64,000 nucleotides of DNA from Arachnopeziza araneosa (taxonomy: Eukaryota; Ascomycota; Leotiomycetes; Helotiales; Arachnopezizaceae): positions 51,960 through 115,959 of the forward strand of contig QYAI01000139.1 of NCBI GenBank assembly GCA_003988855.1, written 5' to 3'. This document shows, piece by piece, positions 34,631 to 45,214 of this stretch; the first letter of the stretch is position 1; every line of letters starts with the position of its first letter. The notes below the pieces were generated by a model. It made no database searches. It was given only the letters and a program-made list of their open reading frames with translations, and was not told where the DNA came from. The position numbers and the translations under genes were made by a program.

Positions 34631-35301
34631 GTAGTTGGAGGTGGAAAGAACGACGGGATTACAACTGTGGACGGATGTTGCGGACGGAACAAATAGTTTG
34701 AAACACGTTTAGTTATTTTAGGAGAAGGAGTGATACCAGATTATGCAACGTAATGACAACTCAAGAGCCACTTATTCAGTGCTTGCTGATCATTTTGTCC
34801 ATCTTCCATTGGGTTTCTTGAAGTAGAATTTATGCAATCAAATCATCACTACATCCATTACATGCCGAAGAGCGTGGCTTTTTGCAAGGCACGTCCGAAC
34901 TCCCTACATAATTTAGCAATACACATCATCGTATGCATCTTTTCATTAGAAGCATAAGATTAAAGGTTGCTAGGAACTGACAACTTTTCAACATATGTGA
35001 GCTCTCCCACAGATGCGCTATCCCAAGTATATGACACTGATTGAAGTTCAAGAGAATTTGCCTTACGAAACAATAAAGTCAGGTCGGATAAATTTTGATC
35101 CCGAATCAATGAAGGCTTTCAAGATGCTAATATATCGTTAAATTTCATTACATGCTTAGATGATAGCTTTTCGTAGCACCTCTAACCGACCATATATATT
35201 AACAATACACTCTCGCAGTGCATCTGCTCGAGATCCGCCCATATATACCCACGAGTAGCATTATTCTAAAGATGTCAAGTCAAGGTAGCCTCCTTGCCCG
35301 C
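34631..35301. other. Convergent intergenic region
   Basis: About 670 AT-rich bases between the sugar transporter stop and the NUP stop. No gene was seen. Confidence 0.6.
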
Positions 35302-36671
35302 TCACGCATTACCATTCGCTCTTCTCGCCACCTCCGCGCCTAACATGCCCTTTCGGTACATCTGTCTTCGGCTGGTTATAGGGGCAGCCTCCACCTCACC
35401 CTCGCGCTTACTCAAGACACCCTCTTCACTCAAGATGCTTCCAGGGCCAAAATCTGGCGTTCCGCCAAGAGTACCAAAGATATCACCAATATAATTCTTT
35501 GGTACTACTCCCTTGTCAAAAGTCTTATGCCAGCCATCCAATATACCTTTCACGACGGGAGTTCCCGCAAGATAAATATTGGCAATAGCTGGTACGAAGG
35601 CGCCTTGCTCGGAGTAGAAGAGGTTGAACTCGGGAGAGACACCTGGGTATGGACGATCGAAATCAGAGCCGGTACGCATGATGATGATGCGGGAGAAGTC
35701 GACAAGCTTCTTGACGGCGGCGCGAGTCATGGCTTCGAGAGTCGCGTTGTCTTCTTGTGCTGTCATGCAGTAAACACCTGAACCGTTGGTGAATAATGTG
35801 GTGGTGTTTTCGAAGGCTTCGCCGAGCAGGACACCGGAGTAGTATACGTCTGATGTGGCAACGTCACAGGTGATGATGCTGGGGGCTTTAGTGGCAGCAG
35901 CATAAATGGTGACACCTTCATCGGCGTAGTGAGCCCGGTAGGCTTTTGCATCATCGGTGTCATTTAGCTTTGCGGTGCTAGCGAATTGGACAGCGAGATC
36001 ACGGAGGGTTTCGCTGACTTCAAAGACTTCGGTGCCGTAGATGGCGCCGGGGTATTGGTCTGGTGCGAAAGCTCCCTGAGGAATGTATCCGGTTGAGTAG
36101 TTGGAGGGGATTTCCCGAGCATCAAATTCGTATTGCAGTGCGACTTGGATGGCGTATTTGCTGAAGGCAACATCTGCGATTGTGCCATGTTTGGGGTTGA
36201 TACCTGCAATGCCGGCGATCAAGAAGTATGTCTTTGAAAGATCAAAGAGCGGCGATTGCACTAGGGCAGTAATTGTGGAGGCGGCGTTAATCTCGGATTC
36301 GCCTGTGGTGAGCTGGCAGACTGAGTGGTCCTCCAAACAGTGTACGTCTGGGAAGAGAGGCGATAGACCGGGAACGGTGATGTTCTTGGCCAAGAGGTTG
36401 CCAATGGAACCCGGCGTATCGGCATTGCTGTACCAGATGTCTGCCTCGGGAGAGAACTAGAATTCGTTAGATGGGAGCAGCCAGCCATTGATACGCGAGA
36501 ACTTGCCATGGAGATGATGAAGACCTTTGGTTTTATCACATCATCGCATCTCTCATAGACGACCTTAACGTCTCGCGACACAACGACACCATCTTCCCTC
36601 GTCTCCAAGACCGGGGTAGCAACAGCTAAGCCAGCAGTTGCAAGCAGACCCGCTACGGCTGTGAATCTCAT
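35302..36671 (-). CDS. Purine nucleoside permease (NUP) family protein with signal peptide
   Basis: Exons are 36507-36671 and 35302-36456; 439 aa. The single 50-nt intron starts with GC (GCAAGT, 36506-36505), has a CTAAC branch and ends AG. The GT four bases further in would break the frame. Residues 1-18 (M-R-F-T-A-V-A-G-L-L-A...) are a signal peptide. The NUP domain starts at K-P-K-V-F-I-I-S-M-F-S-P-E-A and contains A-G-I-A-G-I-N-P-K-H-G-T and, later, M-R-T-G-S-D-F-D-R-P. The family was named after a Candida nucleoside transporter, but this sequence shows no run of membrane segments after the signal peptide, so a secreted or wall-bound nucleoside-binding/cleaving protein is as likely. It may serve purine salvage, a theme shared with the NCS1 permease 7 kb away. 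Confidence 0.9.
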
Positions 36672-36770
36672 CTTGGAGCTGCGTGACGACGAGTACGAAT
36701 CAACAATGGCCAGGACTGGACGAAGAGAAGGACGAAGGAAAGAAGAGCGAGCGGCGTCCTGGAAGCTCTC

Positions 36771-36776
36771 TATATA
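36771..36776 (-). promoter_or_regulatory. TATA element of the NUP gene
   Basis: TATATA lies 100 bp upstream of the ATG at 36671. Confidence 0.4.
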
Positions 36777-36929
36777 TCCGCCCAGCTGGCTTGCATGCGT
36801 GCGCATCCCGGCAACCCAGCAATCTCTTCTGACGTGCGGAAGAACGACTCACGAAGAAGCTTCAATCCTTCCGCCAGTCGACCGAAAGAAGCAGGCACAG
36901 GCACAGGCTGAGCCCTGGTCCTGCGCCCA

Positions 36930-36963
36930 GAGGGAGGGAGAGGGAGAGAGAGAGAGAGAGACA
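36930..36963. repeat. GA-rich microsatellite
   Basis: GAGGGA units pass into nine GA dinucleotides within the NUP promoter region. Confidence 0.85.
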
Positions 36964-38223
36964 GACGGTCCTCGCCGACTCCCAAGAAACAGGACGAATC
37001 AGTCCGACAGCTCGGAGACTCTATCTTGCTTGGGAAGGCCGCTGTTGATCGGGACGGTACCACACTCGAAGAGCATCCTGGCCGGTGACTGGGTACCTGA
37101 TCGGCAACCTGCATGCAGTGGGAGAGCTGCAGAACAAAAGATACTGGTGCTCGAGGCAATGCCGTCGATGGAGTCCCTCATGATCCATCGAGACTCCGCA
37201 ACTCTCTCACCAACTCGTCTTCCGTCCTTGTTGGTCCTATCTCCAATTGCTTCATCAGGACGTCGCGGACCCGTTGCTGAGATGGACACAGCCGCACACG
37301 TCTTCCCAATCTCGCCGCTGATAAGGTTGTTTTAACCAGCCTGTCACAGCAACGAGAATGCGCCGCAACGCTGTGGCGTTCTGCAGGTCATCCCGGTGCA
37401 GAAAAGCCACCTTCCCTCTCTGTCTAGATCAGCCTCATCACAGCTTGACAGCCTTGCATCTGCTTCTTATCTTTGCCATCTGCTGGTTACGAGTAAGATT
37501 GCATAATGAGGCCAATTTCACAAATCCTTTGGATGTCAGCCAATTCTTGTCCTGGCCAGCGGAAGGAAACCGAAATACGAATTGATGTCGGATGTCATGA
37601 ACCAAATGAGGTGGGCGGGTTTCGCCAGAGCTGCGTCCTCACGCATGTATGTCTTATATGCAGCAGCCGGCTTATCGCACTGTTATCCACGACAGAAAGC
37701 AGCTTGCTTGTAACGAATGATTTGATCAGTTGGGAGCACGCGCAAATTCATAAGCCCTCTCTGCATCAGTCGGCCGACAAGAAATATGGCCCTCCTCGAG
37801 AACTAAAGCCCAGACTGAAGCTCAAAAAATTCCATATTTAGCTCCAGAAATGGATACATACTTCTTCGTGACCAGACCCCGGAACTATTGATCTGCACCT
37901 GCCCACCGAGGTGCAGGATCTTGCCTTGGATCCCTCAATGCCGTGATCAGGTCGTCGATCCACCTGTAACCTCAAGGTTCTTTGTCCCGGCGGAATGGTA
38001 TAGCAACCCAAAATGCTATGCTTGGGTCCAACCCCAGCTTCCTATTCATATCTCGTGTCATTTTCCGACCATACTCCAAAGTTCCCGGGTTGAAATACAA
38101 ATACATCATGTTGTCATGTGCCCACCCACCATGCAGAAGCTACGCAGAAGCTATACTGAAATGCCGCTGCGAAACTCCATAGAACAGAACAAATGAAGCG
38201 CGAGGAAAGAAACAGAGTAAGCT

Positions 38224-40499
38224 TTATTCGCTGCCATCCCATCCCCAATTGCCTCGCGCGCAGAACCCTCCTGCAACCCAACGTACGAGACCCCAAATCA
38301 CAGCGTGCAGGGAGCCAAACATAGCAGTTTCCCTCCACCCTATTCGACTTCCCAAAGCCAACTCGAAGGCGCTGAGAAGTAAAAGCGGCCACCATACTAT
38401 TTCTTTTGCAGCCATCGGCCAACAAGGTTTCGTAATACTCCATACCTTGGCAAGAAAAATAATGAGCTGGACACTCGGATCTGGTGAGAGACGGTTTCTA
38501 TTAAGCCAGTTTTGCGTGTGATATTTGTACAGAGAGACTTTATTTTTGATTGTGGTCAATGGTGTCGAGGGCGGTGGCATTAACAACGGAGTCTTTATTG
38601 GTGGCGAGTGAGCGCGGCCACGCTGAGATGAATGACTCTGAGACCGTGCGTGGCTTTGAGTTTCAATCATCAGTTGCGAATTTGGATTCGGCTCGGGAGA
38701 TGACTGTTCAGAAGTCGATGCATCTTCAATGTAAGCCGCTGATCGTACTCGTTTATTTGGTTCTAGATTCCATGAGTGACGAAATATATGGTCAAGGAGA
38801 GATTTGTTACCATTGACAGGTGTGCCTGGCGGTAATGGTGAGTCTAGTGACTGAAGAATTCGACCACTAAGGCCAGCATTACTCGAATTTCTTGTTCGGG
38901 GAGGGTTTTCGAGACCTTTTTCGGTGCGAATAGCAGTTAGTATGTCGTTGGCACTAGGTCGCTCCACTAGATCTAGGGCCAACATTCGTTTCAAAAAGTC
39001 GTAGAGTTGATTTGGTAGCTCTGGACGCTCTCGTCTCTCGTCTCTAAAACCTGCCCATTCACTAATCTCGGCTTTTAGAAGGGTGATATCTTCGTTCTCC
39101 TCTTGAACGCTGTCGGCATTTCTGTATGGCAGCCGTCCAAAACACATGAAGTACAAAATCATCCCGAGACTGAAGATGTCTGATTTCGTTGTGAAGTTGC
39201 CATAACGACCAAACTCATCCTGTTTCAAGACCTCGGGAGCACAATATGATATGGTTCCAGTTGACCCTGTCGATTTCCGCACCATGTTCTCGGCCTGCAC
39301 TTCCCCAAAGTCACTTATGAGGCAGCGCATCTCGTTTCCGTCTTGGTGAAGCAAGCAGTTGCTTGGCTTCAGGTCTCGGTGAATGTAATTTGAAGCGTGC
39401 AGGTGGGCGAGACCTGATGCGATGTCTTTGAAGAACGAGTATATTTCCTCAAAGGTTAATTTGCGGCGTGAGTTGCCCAAGTCCGGACGCTCACTTTGCC
39501 CCCTTGACCTTCTCCGTAGTTGCTCTTTCCGTTTTTCTTTCACGCTTTGTACGGCTGGTAGAGGCCCCACTATGTAGTGTAAAAGGTCCCCAGAGTTGCA
39601 GTATTGTTGTAAAATGAAAGCGCAGGGGACTGAGGGACCAAATCTATTCATTTTAACGTCTTCAAGCCACACATGTCGGTAAGACACTAAGTTTGGGTGT
39701 GACAGCCCTTGAAGTAGTTGAACTTCAATTAACACTGCATTTGTTAACGACGTGAACATGCTCGAATTCAGAAATCTTTACCTTTTTCCAACCAGGCATG
39801 ATCATCACCGACTGGTACTCTTTTGCAAGCAAATTGGCCTATTCGAGTTAACAACTGGACTCGGCATTTTGGTAAGAATCATACCTAGCGAGACGCCATC
39901 TAGTTCATGCCGGACTAGTAAAACAACTCCCTTTCCACCTCTCCCAAGTTCTTTCTCCTCAATAAAGAACCTCTCAAAGTAGTCTGGACTGAAAGCCTCT
40001 TTCTTAATACTGTGGCCAGGCTGGGGAGCGGGGATGCTCGTCACGAACTCAGCATCTGCCACAGAACCTCCAGTACTTGCCGCAGATGAGGATGCTGGTT
40101 CGACAAGTCTGCGGATGGGACTGGAGGGCGGGTTGCGTTCGTTGTCTCTCCTACGATGTGCATCATGTAGCATACGAAAGTATTCGGGATTCATGAAAGG
40201 AGTAGAACGGTGGGGAGAAGATTGCCGCTCAGGAGAGGAGCTTCGAAATGGTCGATGGCAGGTGGGGCATTCCGAGAAAGATGAATTGGCACCGCGGAGG
40301 ATCAGCTGTTGAGTAGAGGGGTCGCGAAGAACGATCGCATCATCATGGCGCCTGAACTCAGAGGTCAGTAATTTTCTCAAGACGCATACCAATCTCGAGA
40401 TGATCGGTTGTACGCTGGTTTGGCGACGGCATCGAGAAAAAACACCACTTACAGTACGATCTCGCGGCTGTCGCGAGATGAGTAGGGAACGAGGGACAT
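38224..40499 (-). CDS. Serine/threonine protein kinase, IKS1-like
   Basis: Exons are 40453-40499, 39885-40351, 39782-39838 and 38224-39734; 693 aa. N-terminus M-S-L-V-P-Y-S-S-R-D-S-R-E-I-V-L-R-H fits fungal Iks1 proteins and fixes the start. A small C-P-T-C-H-R-P-F motif follows near 50. The kinase domain has G-R-G-G-K-G near 151, the ATP-binding Lys in F-A-C-K-R-V, the catalytic loop H-R-D-L-K-P-S-N near 309 and D-F-G-E near 332. An insert rich in basic residues lies between helices C and E. After a Ser/Pro-rich linker the last about 80 residues contain hydrophobic stretches that may anchor the kinase to a membrane. All catalytic residues are present, so it should be active. Substrates of this family are poorly known. 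Confidence 0.92.
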
Positions 40500-41194
40500 T
40501 TTGGATGTCGGGTCCGATGAGGATTAAGAATCCATCATGTTCTTGGTGTGTAGGAGAATACTGAGGGAAAATAATTGTTTCTTGGAAAGTGGTTTGTTTG
40601 TTATTGGCCAATGTTTTGGTGAGGCTTCGTGCATCTGTACAATGGGAATGTGTTTGTTTTCCCTCGGCGTCCATTGTGCCTTCTTGCTTGCTCACCGCCC
40701 ACAACGCCACCAACGCCATGCACGCCTCACCTCGAAAATCTCTAGGATTCGTCCTCGGCGTGCAGTTAGGACACTCCGCCCTCCATTTGTGGGTTGATCT
40801 TGAGCAAATGCACCACCGCTCATGTACTTGTGAGGCTATTGTGTCATAATCTCAAGTTTGATATGCTGTACTTTGTGGTCTGATCACAATTCAAGTTCCA
40901 CAAATATTTGTTGCAGTCCTCGTTACAATAGATGCTTTTTAGTCATGTTGATGGAAAGAGCTGTACAGAGATGAATTTATTTCGCTATATTCTCTCTTTT
41001 CTAATTACCTGCAATAGTAACATACTTTGTTTTCTTTCCCTTCACGCTGATGAGGTCCGAAACGTCTCCTCCAATAACGAGATCCAGCATTTGATTACAA
41101 CAAATGTTGCCACGAGTGGTAATTAGAAGCGCAGAAATATTGGTATAAAACAGCAGCTAGCGCTCTCATATCGTATCAAACACTGCAGGAGCAA
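40500..41194. other. Intergenic
   Basis: IKS1-like promoter and the 3' flank of the F-box-like gene. No further gene was seen. Confidence 0.6.
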
Positions 41195-42037
41195 TCAAGC
41201 GAGCATCTCCACAACTTTCTTTCGCATAATCAACTTGTCACCGATAATATCCCAAGTCCAATGAGGCCACTCTGGGAGAATCGACTCCAAGTTATCTTTT
41301 GCCTTGTCCGGGGGGCACAAGATGCCAATAGAGAGTTCGTCCATAGTTGGGTGAGTCAAGAGCCTCTCGAATGCGTCATAAATCATGTCGATTTTCTGAA
41401 TTACACTCAACGAGGTACCGTTCAATGTAAGGGCTGCATGTGGCTGGATTCTCTCGCGCGGCTCTCTGAAACGGCATTTGATGTTCAGTTGTTTGATGCC
41501 TTGGAAATATTTCACTAGGATGCTAGTGGTGTACTCGATGACTTGTATATCGTAGGAGGTTGCGGGGAAGGCATCCCCAAGAGCAGTGATATGAGGCATG
41601 CCATCTTCGAGAGAATAGTTCAGGTTGACCTCAAAGGTGACTTTGGAGACTAGAGCTACGAGATCCTCTGGAACTGTGATCATAAAACATGCTAGACCAT
41701 GTAGATTAGCCTTCGTAAAGGAAGGGCCTTTTCCTGCGCCGTTGCCTACTACGAAGTGATTCATAGACCAGAATATGGGCTTGCACTCCGCGTTGATCTT
41801 CTTGTTGACACTCATGAGAGCGGTTGAAGTAGCCTTGGGCGGTTGGTATTTATTCTCTGGTTTTGGAGAGCGAATTATGATTTCGAGACCTGGATTTACT
41901 AAGACGCGGGTGTAGATCATAGTTCGCAATTCGGCTGGCAGCTTTTCCAATCGAGAGCAACTAACACCGTCCAACTTTTCCAGCTCTTCGCTACAGACCA
42001 TAGACAAGATCTCGAGTGGCCTGTATCGCGAAGACAT
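41195..42037 (-). CDS. F-box/2EXR-like domain protein
   Basis: Single exon, 280 aa. Residues about 29-47 read S-R-L-E-K-L-P-A-E-L-R-T-M-I-Y-T-R-V-L, the start typical of the many fungal 2EXR/F-box-like proteins. It is followed by A-L-M-S-V-N-K-K-I-N-A-E-C-K-P-I-F-W, the conserved second half of that motif. The rest has alternating helices and strands without a catalytic signature. Such proteins are numerous and variable in filamentous fungi. Some act as SCF adaptors, most are uncharacterised. No paralogue is present in this window. Confidence 0.8.
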   Translation of the reverse strand: MSSRYRPLEILSMVCSEELEKLDGVSCSRLEKLPAELRTMIYTRVLVNPGLEIIIRSPKPENKYQPPKATSTALMSVNKKINAECKPIFWSMNHFVVGNGAGKGPSFTKANLHGLACFMITVPEDLVALVSKVTFEVNLNYSLEDGMPHITALGDAFPATSYDIQVIEYTTSILVKYFQGIKQLNIKCRFREPRERIQPHAALTLNGTSLSVIQKIDMIYDAFERLLTHPTMDELSIGILCPPDKAKDNLESILPEWPHWTWDIIGDKLIMRKKVVEMLA

Positions 42038-43171
42038 TGTTTTGATTGGAGGCTGGAAAGTGAGAAGAGGTAGTCACCACAACTTGGTATGCTCTGAGAC
42101 AGACCGATTGTGCTCAGGTGAATCATGGAAGATGTTGGTGTGGTGAGCTCAAAGTTACGGAAGCTCGGAGATCGAGATCGACTGTCTGATGGCTTCGTTG
42201 AGAGTAAAAATAACGAGGATTTAGGTTCAACGGCTCTATCCTTCAACTGTTGTCATGTAAAAGAAGTTTGGACCAGATCGCAGACGCCAATCTAGTTGGA
42301 AATCATATGATTGAGGATTGAAGTCAAGTTTTAAAGGTTGAGAAAGCTTTTAAGCTATTGAAAATATGCAACTATTCACTTCGAAAGTCAACAGTTTCGG
42401 GTGTTTAGCGAGGGCAGAGGTGCGAGAGAACTTGGAGGAAGCAACTCATAATTGAGGCTTCTTAGAACCCAAGCATTCATACATACTCTTAAACCGTAGG
42501 GTATTTCCCTCAAGATAAAATCAGACTCTTTCTTAGCATCAATGCAAACCATACAAGCCAAAGCTCTTTCACCAAGCTTGAGAGTCTTGATATTGATCAG
42601 CATCAAGCTTGCATGTCTGTTGATTAGCAACACTATTTCTGAAGAACCATACTTCAGGAACAATGCACTAGTATTAAAACTCGGTTGGTTCTGTGATACT
42701 TGTTTATGGGGGCTGTTTTGCTGGGGTTGGAAGTAGTAGTAGGGGCCAGACTGCTCAATGCGACAAAGCGCAATGATCGCGACGACGCAGTAGAACCGGG
42801 AGCGATTCGGCCACGATTCGCAGGCGACGCAAAACTGCGACATGCAACAAAACCATTTCTACCTGGGTAGGTAATGTGAGCCAATGACAGACGCTCGCGT
42901 CAGCTGATCACCAGAATTATCTCCTACACCTAGATACCTAATCTTGTCAATACAGACCAACGCCACTTTAAAGTTTGCTAGTTATTAAACGAGATCAAGA
43001 TCACATGAGGAAATGGTAGAATAATTAAGGTGCGAGTGCATACTATTATCATAAATCGTAGCCATCTAGTCCGCTCTATATCCAGCGAAACAATGTTCCA
43101 TAATTATTAAACATCAAATCCAATCAGGGTATCAACGATAAAATTTCATGACCAGCTCAATTCCAGACATT
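42038..43171. other. Intergenic
   Basis: 1.1 kb between the F-box-like start and the NCS1 permease stop. It contains ACCTGGGTAGGTA and CCTAGATACCTA motifs at about 42860-42942 like those upstream of COX10. Short overlapping open frames are not called. Confidence 0.5.
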
Positions 43172-44982
43172 CTAAGAAAGTTCCTTCTTCTCAGACGGCA
43201 ATTCGGTGGCTTCAACACCAGTGTAATTCTTTTGAACTCCAGTGCTTTCGACATCGGAACTTGGAGAGCCATCCAGATCGTGGCCATAGATGGTATGGTC
43301 AATCTTGCCTTGGATGTGTGGGAAAATGAAATTTAATGTGGTGTAAACGAAGATGGAGGTGGTAAATCCGAACAACCAATCAAAAGTATACAAGTGAGCA
43401 GCGCCAGTAGAGATGGTAGCCTTGCTGTTGATGCTGTGCGCAAGACCTGGGAGATTGGGGCTAACAGCGATGAGCATAGCGGCCATTGCACGCCAGTTGA
43501 TACCAGATCTATGGTATCTATATCTCCCATCAGGGTTATACAAGGCTGGAACATCGATGTGTTGCTTATGAACGATCCAGTAATCGGAGGCTAGTATTCC
43601 GGCAATGGGGGCGAGGAAAACTGCATAACCACCCATGAACGCGAGGAAGGTTTCAGCAGAGGCCAAAATCTTCCATGGCACAATGACCCAGCCACCAACG
43701 AGAGCGGCGATAACACAGCCACGCTCAATGTTAACATAGCGAGGGAAGAGTACAGTAAGATCGTTGGCAGCAGAAATCGAGTTGGCGGTGATATTGGTTC
43801 CGACTTGGGCAATGTACCACGAGGTAGCGGCGAAGAAGGCAGCAGCACGACCACCGTGACCGCTCTCAAGCCACTTTGAGATAATTACGAGGGGATTCCA
43901 GATCAGTTCACCGTAGATCACTTGAGTAGCCGAGGTGGTGATGATACCGATCAGTGCGCAAAGAGTGAAGAGAGTCGGGAGAACGGGTAATTGGATATAC
44001 TGTCCTCTGCTGGTACGAGCATAACGAGAGAAATCAGGGATGTTACACGCGAGAGTCGACCAAGAGCCAGTGACGGATGACATGGCGCCGAGCCAGAGGT
44101 AAGCCTTTTGGCTTCCATGAACAGTGGCCTTGAGGGCAAAGATTTGTCCGGCACCACCAGCCTTGTGCACGCACCAGCCCATGGTAGCAAGGGCAGTGAT
44201 GGGAGCGGCAATCAGCTTCGTGGCAAACAAGTAGCGAAGCTTGGTAGGTGGGATCAAGAGAAGTGGGAGCTGGATGATCCAGAACAAAAAGTAACTGTAA
44301 AAGTGGTGATTAGCCATCTGCAATACTATGACAGCAAAAACGCATGATAACGCACCTGATGAATCCTTGGGTCGAGAGACCGGCACTTTCAGGCATGTGA
44401 TTCTTGGGTCCGCCATAGGCATAATCAGCATACGATGGCCAGATGGCTTGAACCATAATAGTAATACATTGCGCTCCGCTGGCGCCTTGAATGCCTAGCC
44501 AGAACATGGCGAGAATGGAGCGCGAAATAATGGCGAAATATGCGAAGTAATAACCGAAAGAAGCACGGATGGCAACACTGAAAGGGATGTGTAGTTTTGC
44601 ACCAATGGCACCGTTCAACACCATGGGAATGGCTACACAAGTAGTTCCGACGACAATCTGTACGGCGGTTAGAAAATCTCGTGATTTCAGATTTATTCGT
44701 GAAGGGAAATCTTACAATAGGAAGTGCTTCCCGCCAGCTCAAGCCAATTGCAAGAATGGAGGAAGCGGTTTCCCAAGTCCCCAAGTTGATGGTGTCAGTG
44801 GCCCAATAAGCCATCCAAGTCCAGAGGGTCCATGTTTGATTCTCAATCTTCACCGGGTCCATATCCTCGTTTGTCCACACATGCTCCGGCGCAAGAGCCG
44901 ACTTCTGCTTGGGAAGCTCCCATGCTTTGAGCGAAGAGGAGCGATCCTTGATCTGCTGGATGCTGGGGATGTATCTCACCAT
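43172..44982 (-). CDS. NCS1 family nucleobase permease (uracil/allantoin type)
   Basis: Exons are 44716-44982, 44356-44657 and 43172-44294; 563 aa. The start at 44982 (M-V-R-Y-I-P-S) is preferred. An upstream in-frame ATG at 45075 would add 31 Ser-rich residues and place the GATA pair only about 25 bp from the start. NCS1 hallmarks are N-E-D-M-D-P-V near the N-terminus, W-R-E-A-L-P-I-I-V-V-G-T-T-C-V-A-I-P-M-V-L-N-G in helix 2, the S-W-S-T-L-A-C-N-I-P-D-F-S-R-Y-A region, G-T-N-I-T-A-N-S-I-S-A-A-N-D-L in helix 8 and A-S-D-Y-W-I-V-H-K. Twelve helices are expected. Members of the Fur group import uracil, allantoin, uridine or related compounds with protons. The exact substrate is unresolved. Confidence 0.93.
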
Positions 44983-45098
44983 TTTGTCGCGATGGCTGCT
45001 GGGTCCTCGTCGAGTCAATACAAGATTTGATGAAGAGGATGAGGACTCGAAGGAGACAGGAAACTTGCAGTTCATATAAGTATTACTTTGGTCCCACG

Positions 45099-45109
45099 GA
45101 TAAGATAAG
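45099..45109. promoter_or_regulatory. Tandem GATAAG sites upstream of the NCS1 permease
   Basis: GATAAGATAAG contains two overlapping HGATAR sites 117 bp upstream of the preferred ATG. In ascomycetes, AreA/Nit2-type GATA factors bind such paired sites to switch on nitrogen-source transporters under nitrogen limitation. The match is seen in sequence. The regulation is inferred from family knowledge. Confidence 0.55.
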
Positions 45110-45162
45110 GATTGGCCGTCCAGATCCGCAGGGGGGGGGTTCTCGCTCTCTCGTACCCATGT

Positions 45163-45214
45163 TTACTGCCGATGCTGCTTGCTGTTGCTGCTGATGCTGC
45201 TGCTGCTGCTGCCA
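45163..45214. repeat. Imperfect TGC/CTG trinucleotide repeat
   Basis: GCTGCT-type repeats with TTG and GAT interruptions, ending in six contiguous CTG units. Confidence 0.8.

Larger units (their letters stand above)
36672..38223. other. Intergenic region upstream of NUP gene and downstream of IKS1-like kinase
   Basis: 1.55 kb without a supported gene. It contains a GA-rich tract (36930-36963), a TATATA element (36771-36776) and single GATAAG cores at 37320-37325 (plus) and 37466-37471 (minus). A GATA factor could use the last two for nitrogen control of the NUP gene. Confidence 0.5.

Noticed and set aside
44983..45075. Alternative upstream start for the NCS1 permease
   Set aside because: Adds 31 Ser-rich, poorly conserved-looking residues and would leave the GATA pair almost at the start codon. 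Kept only as an alternative.
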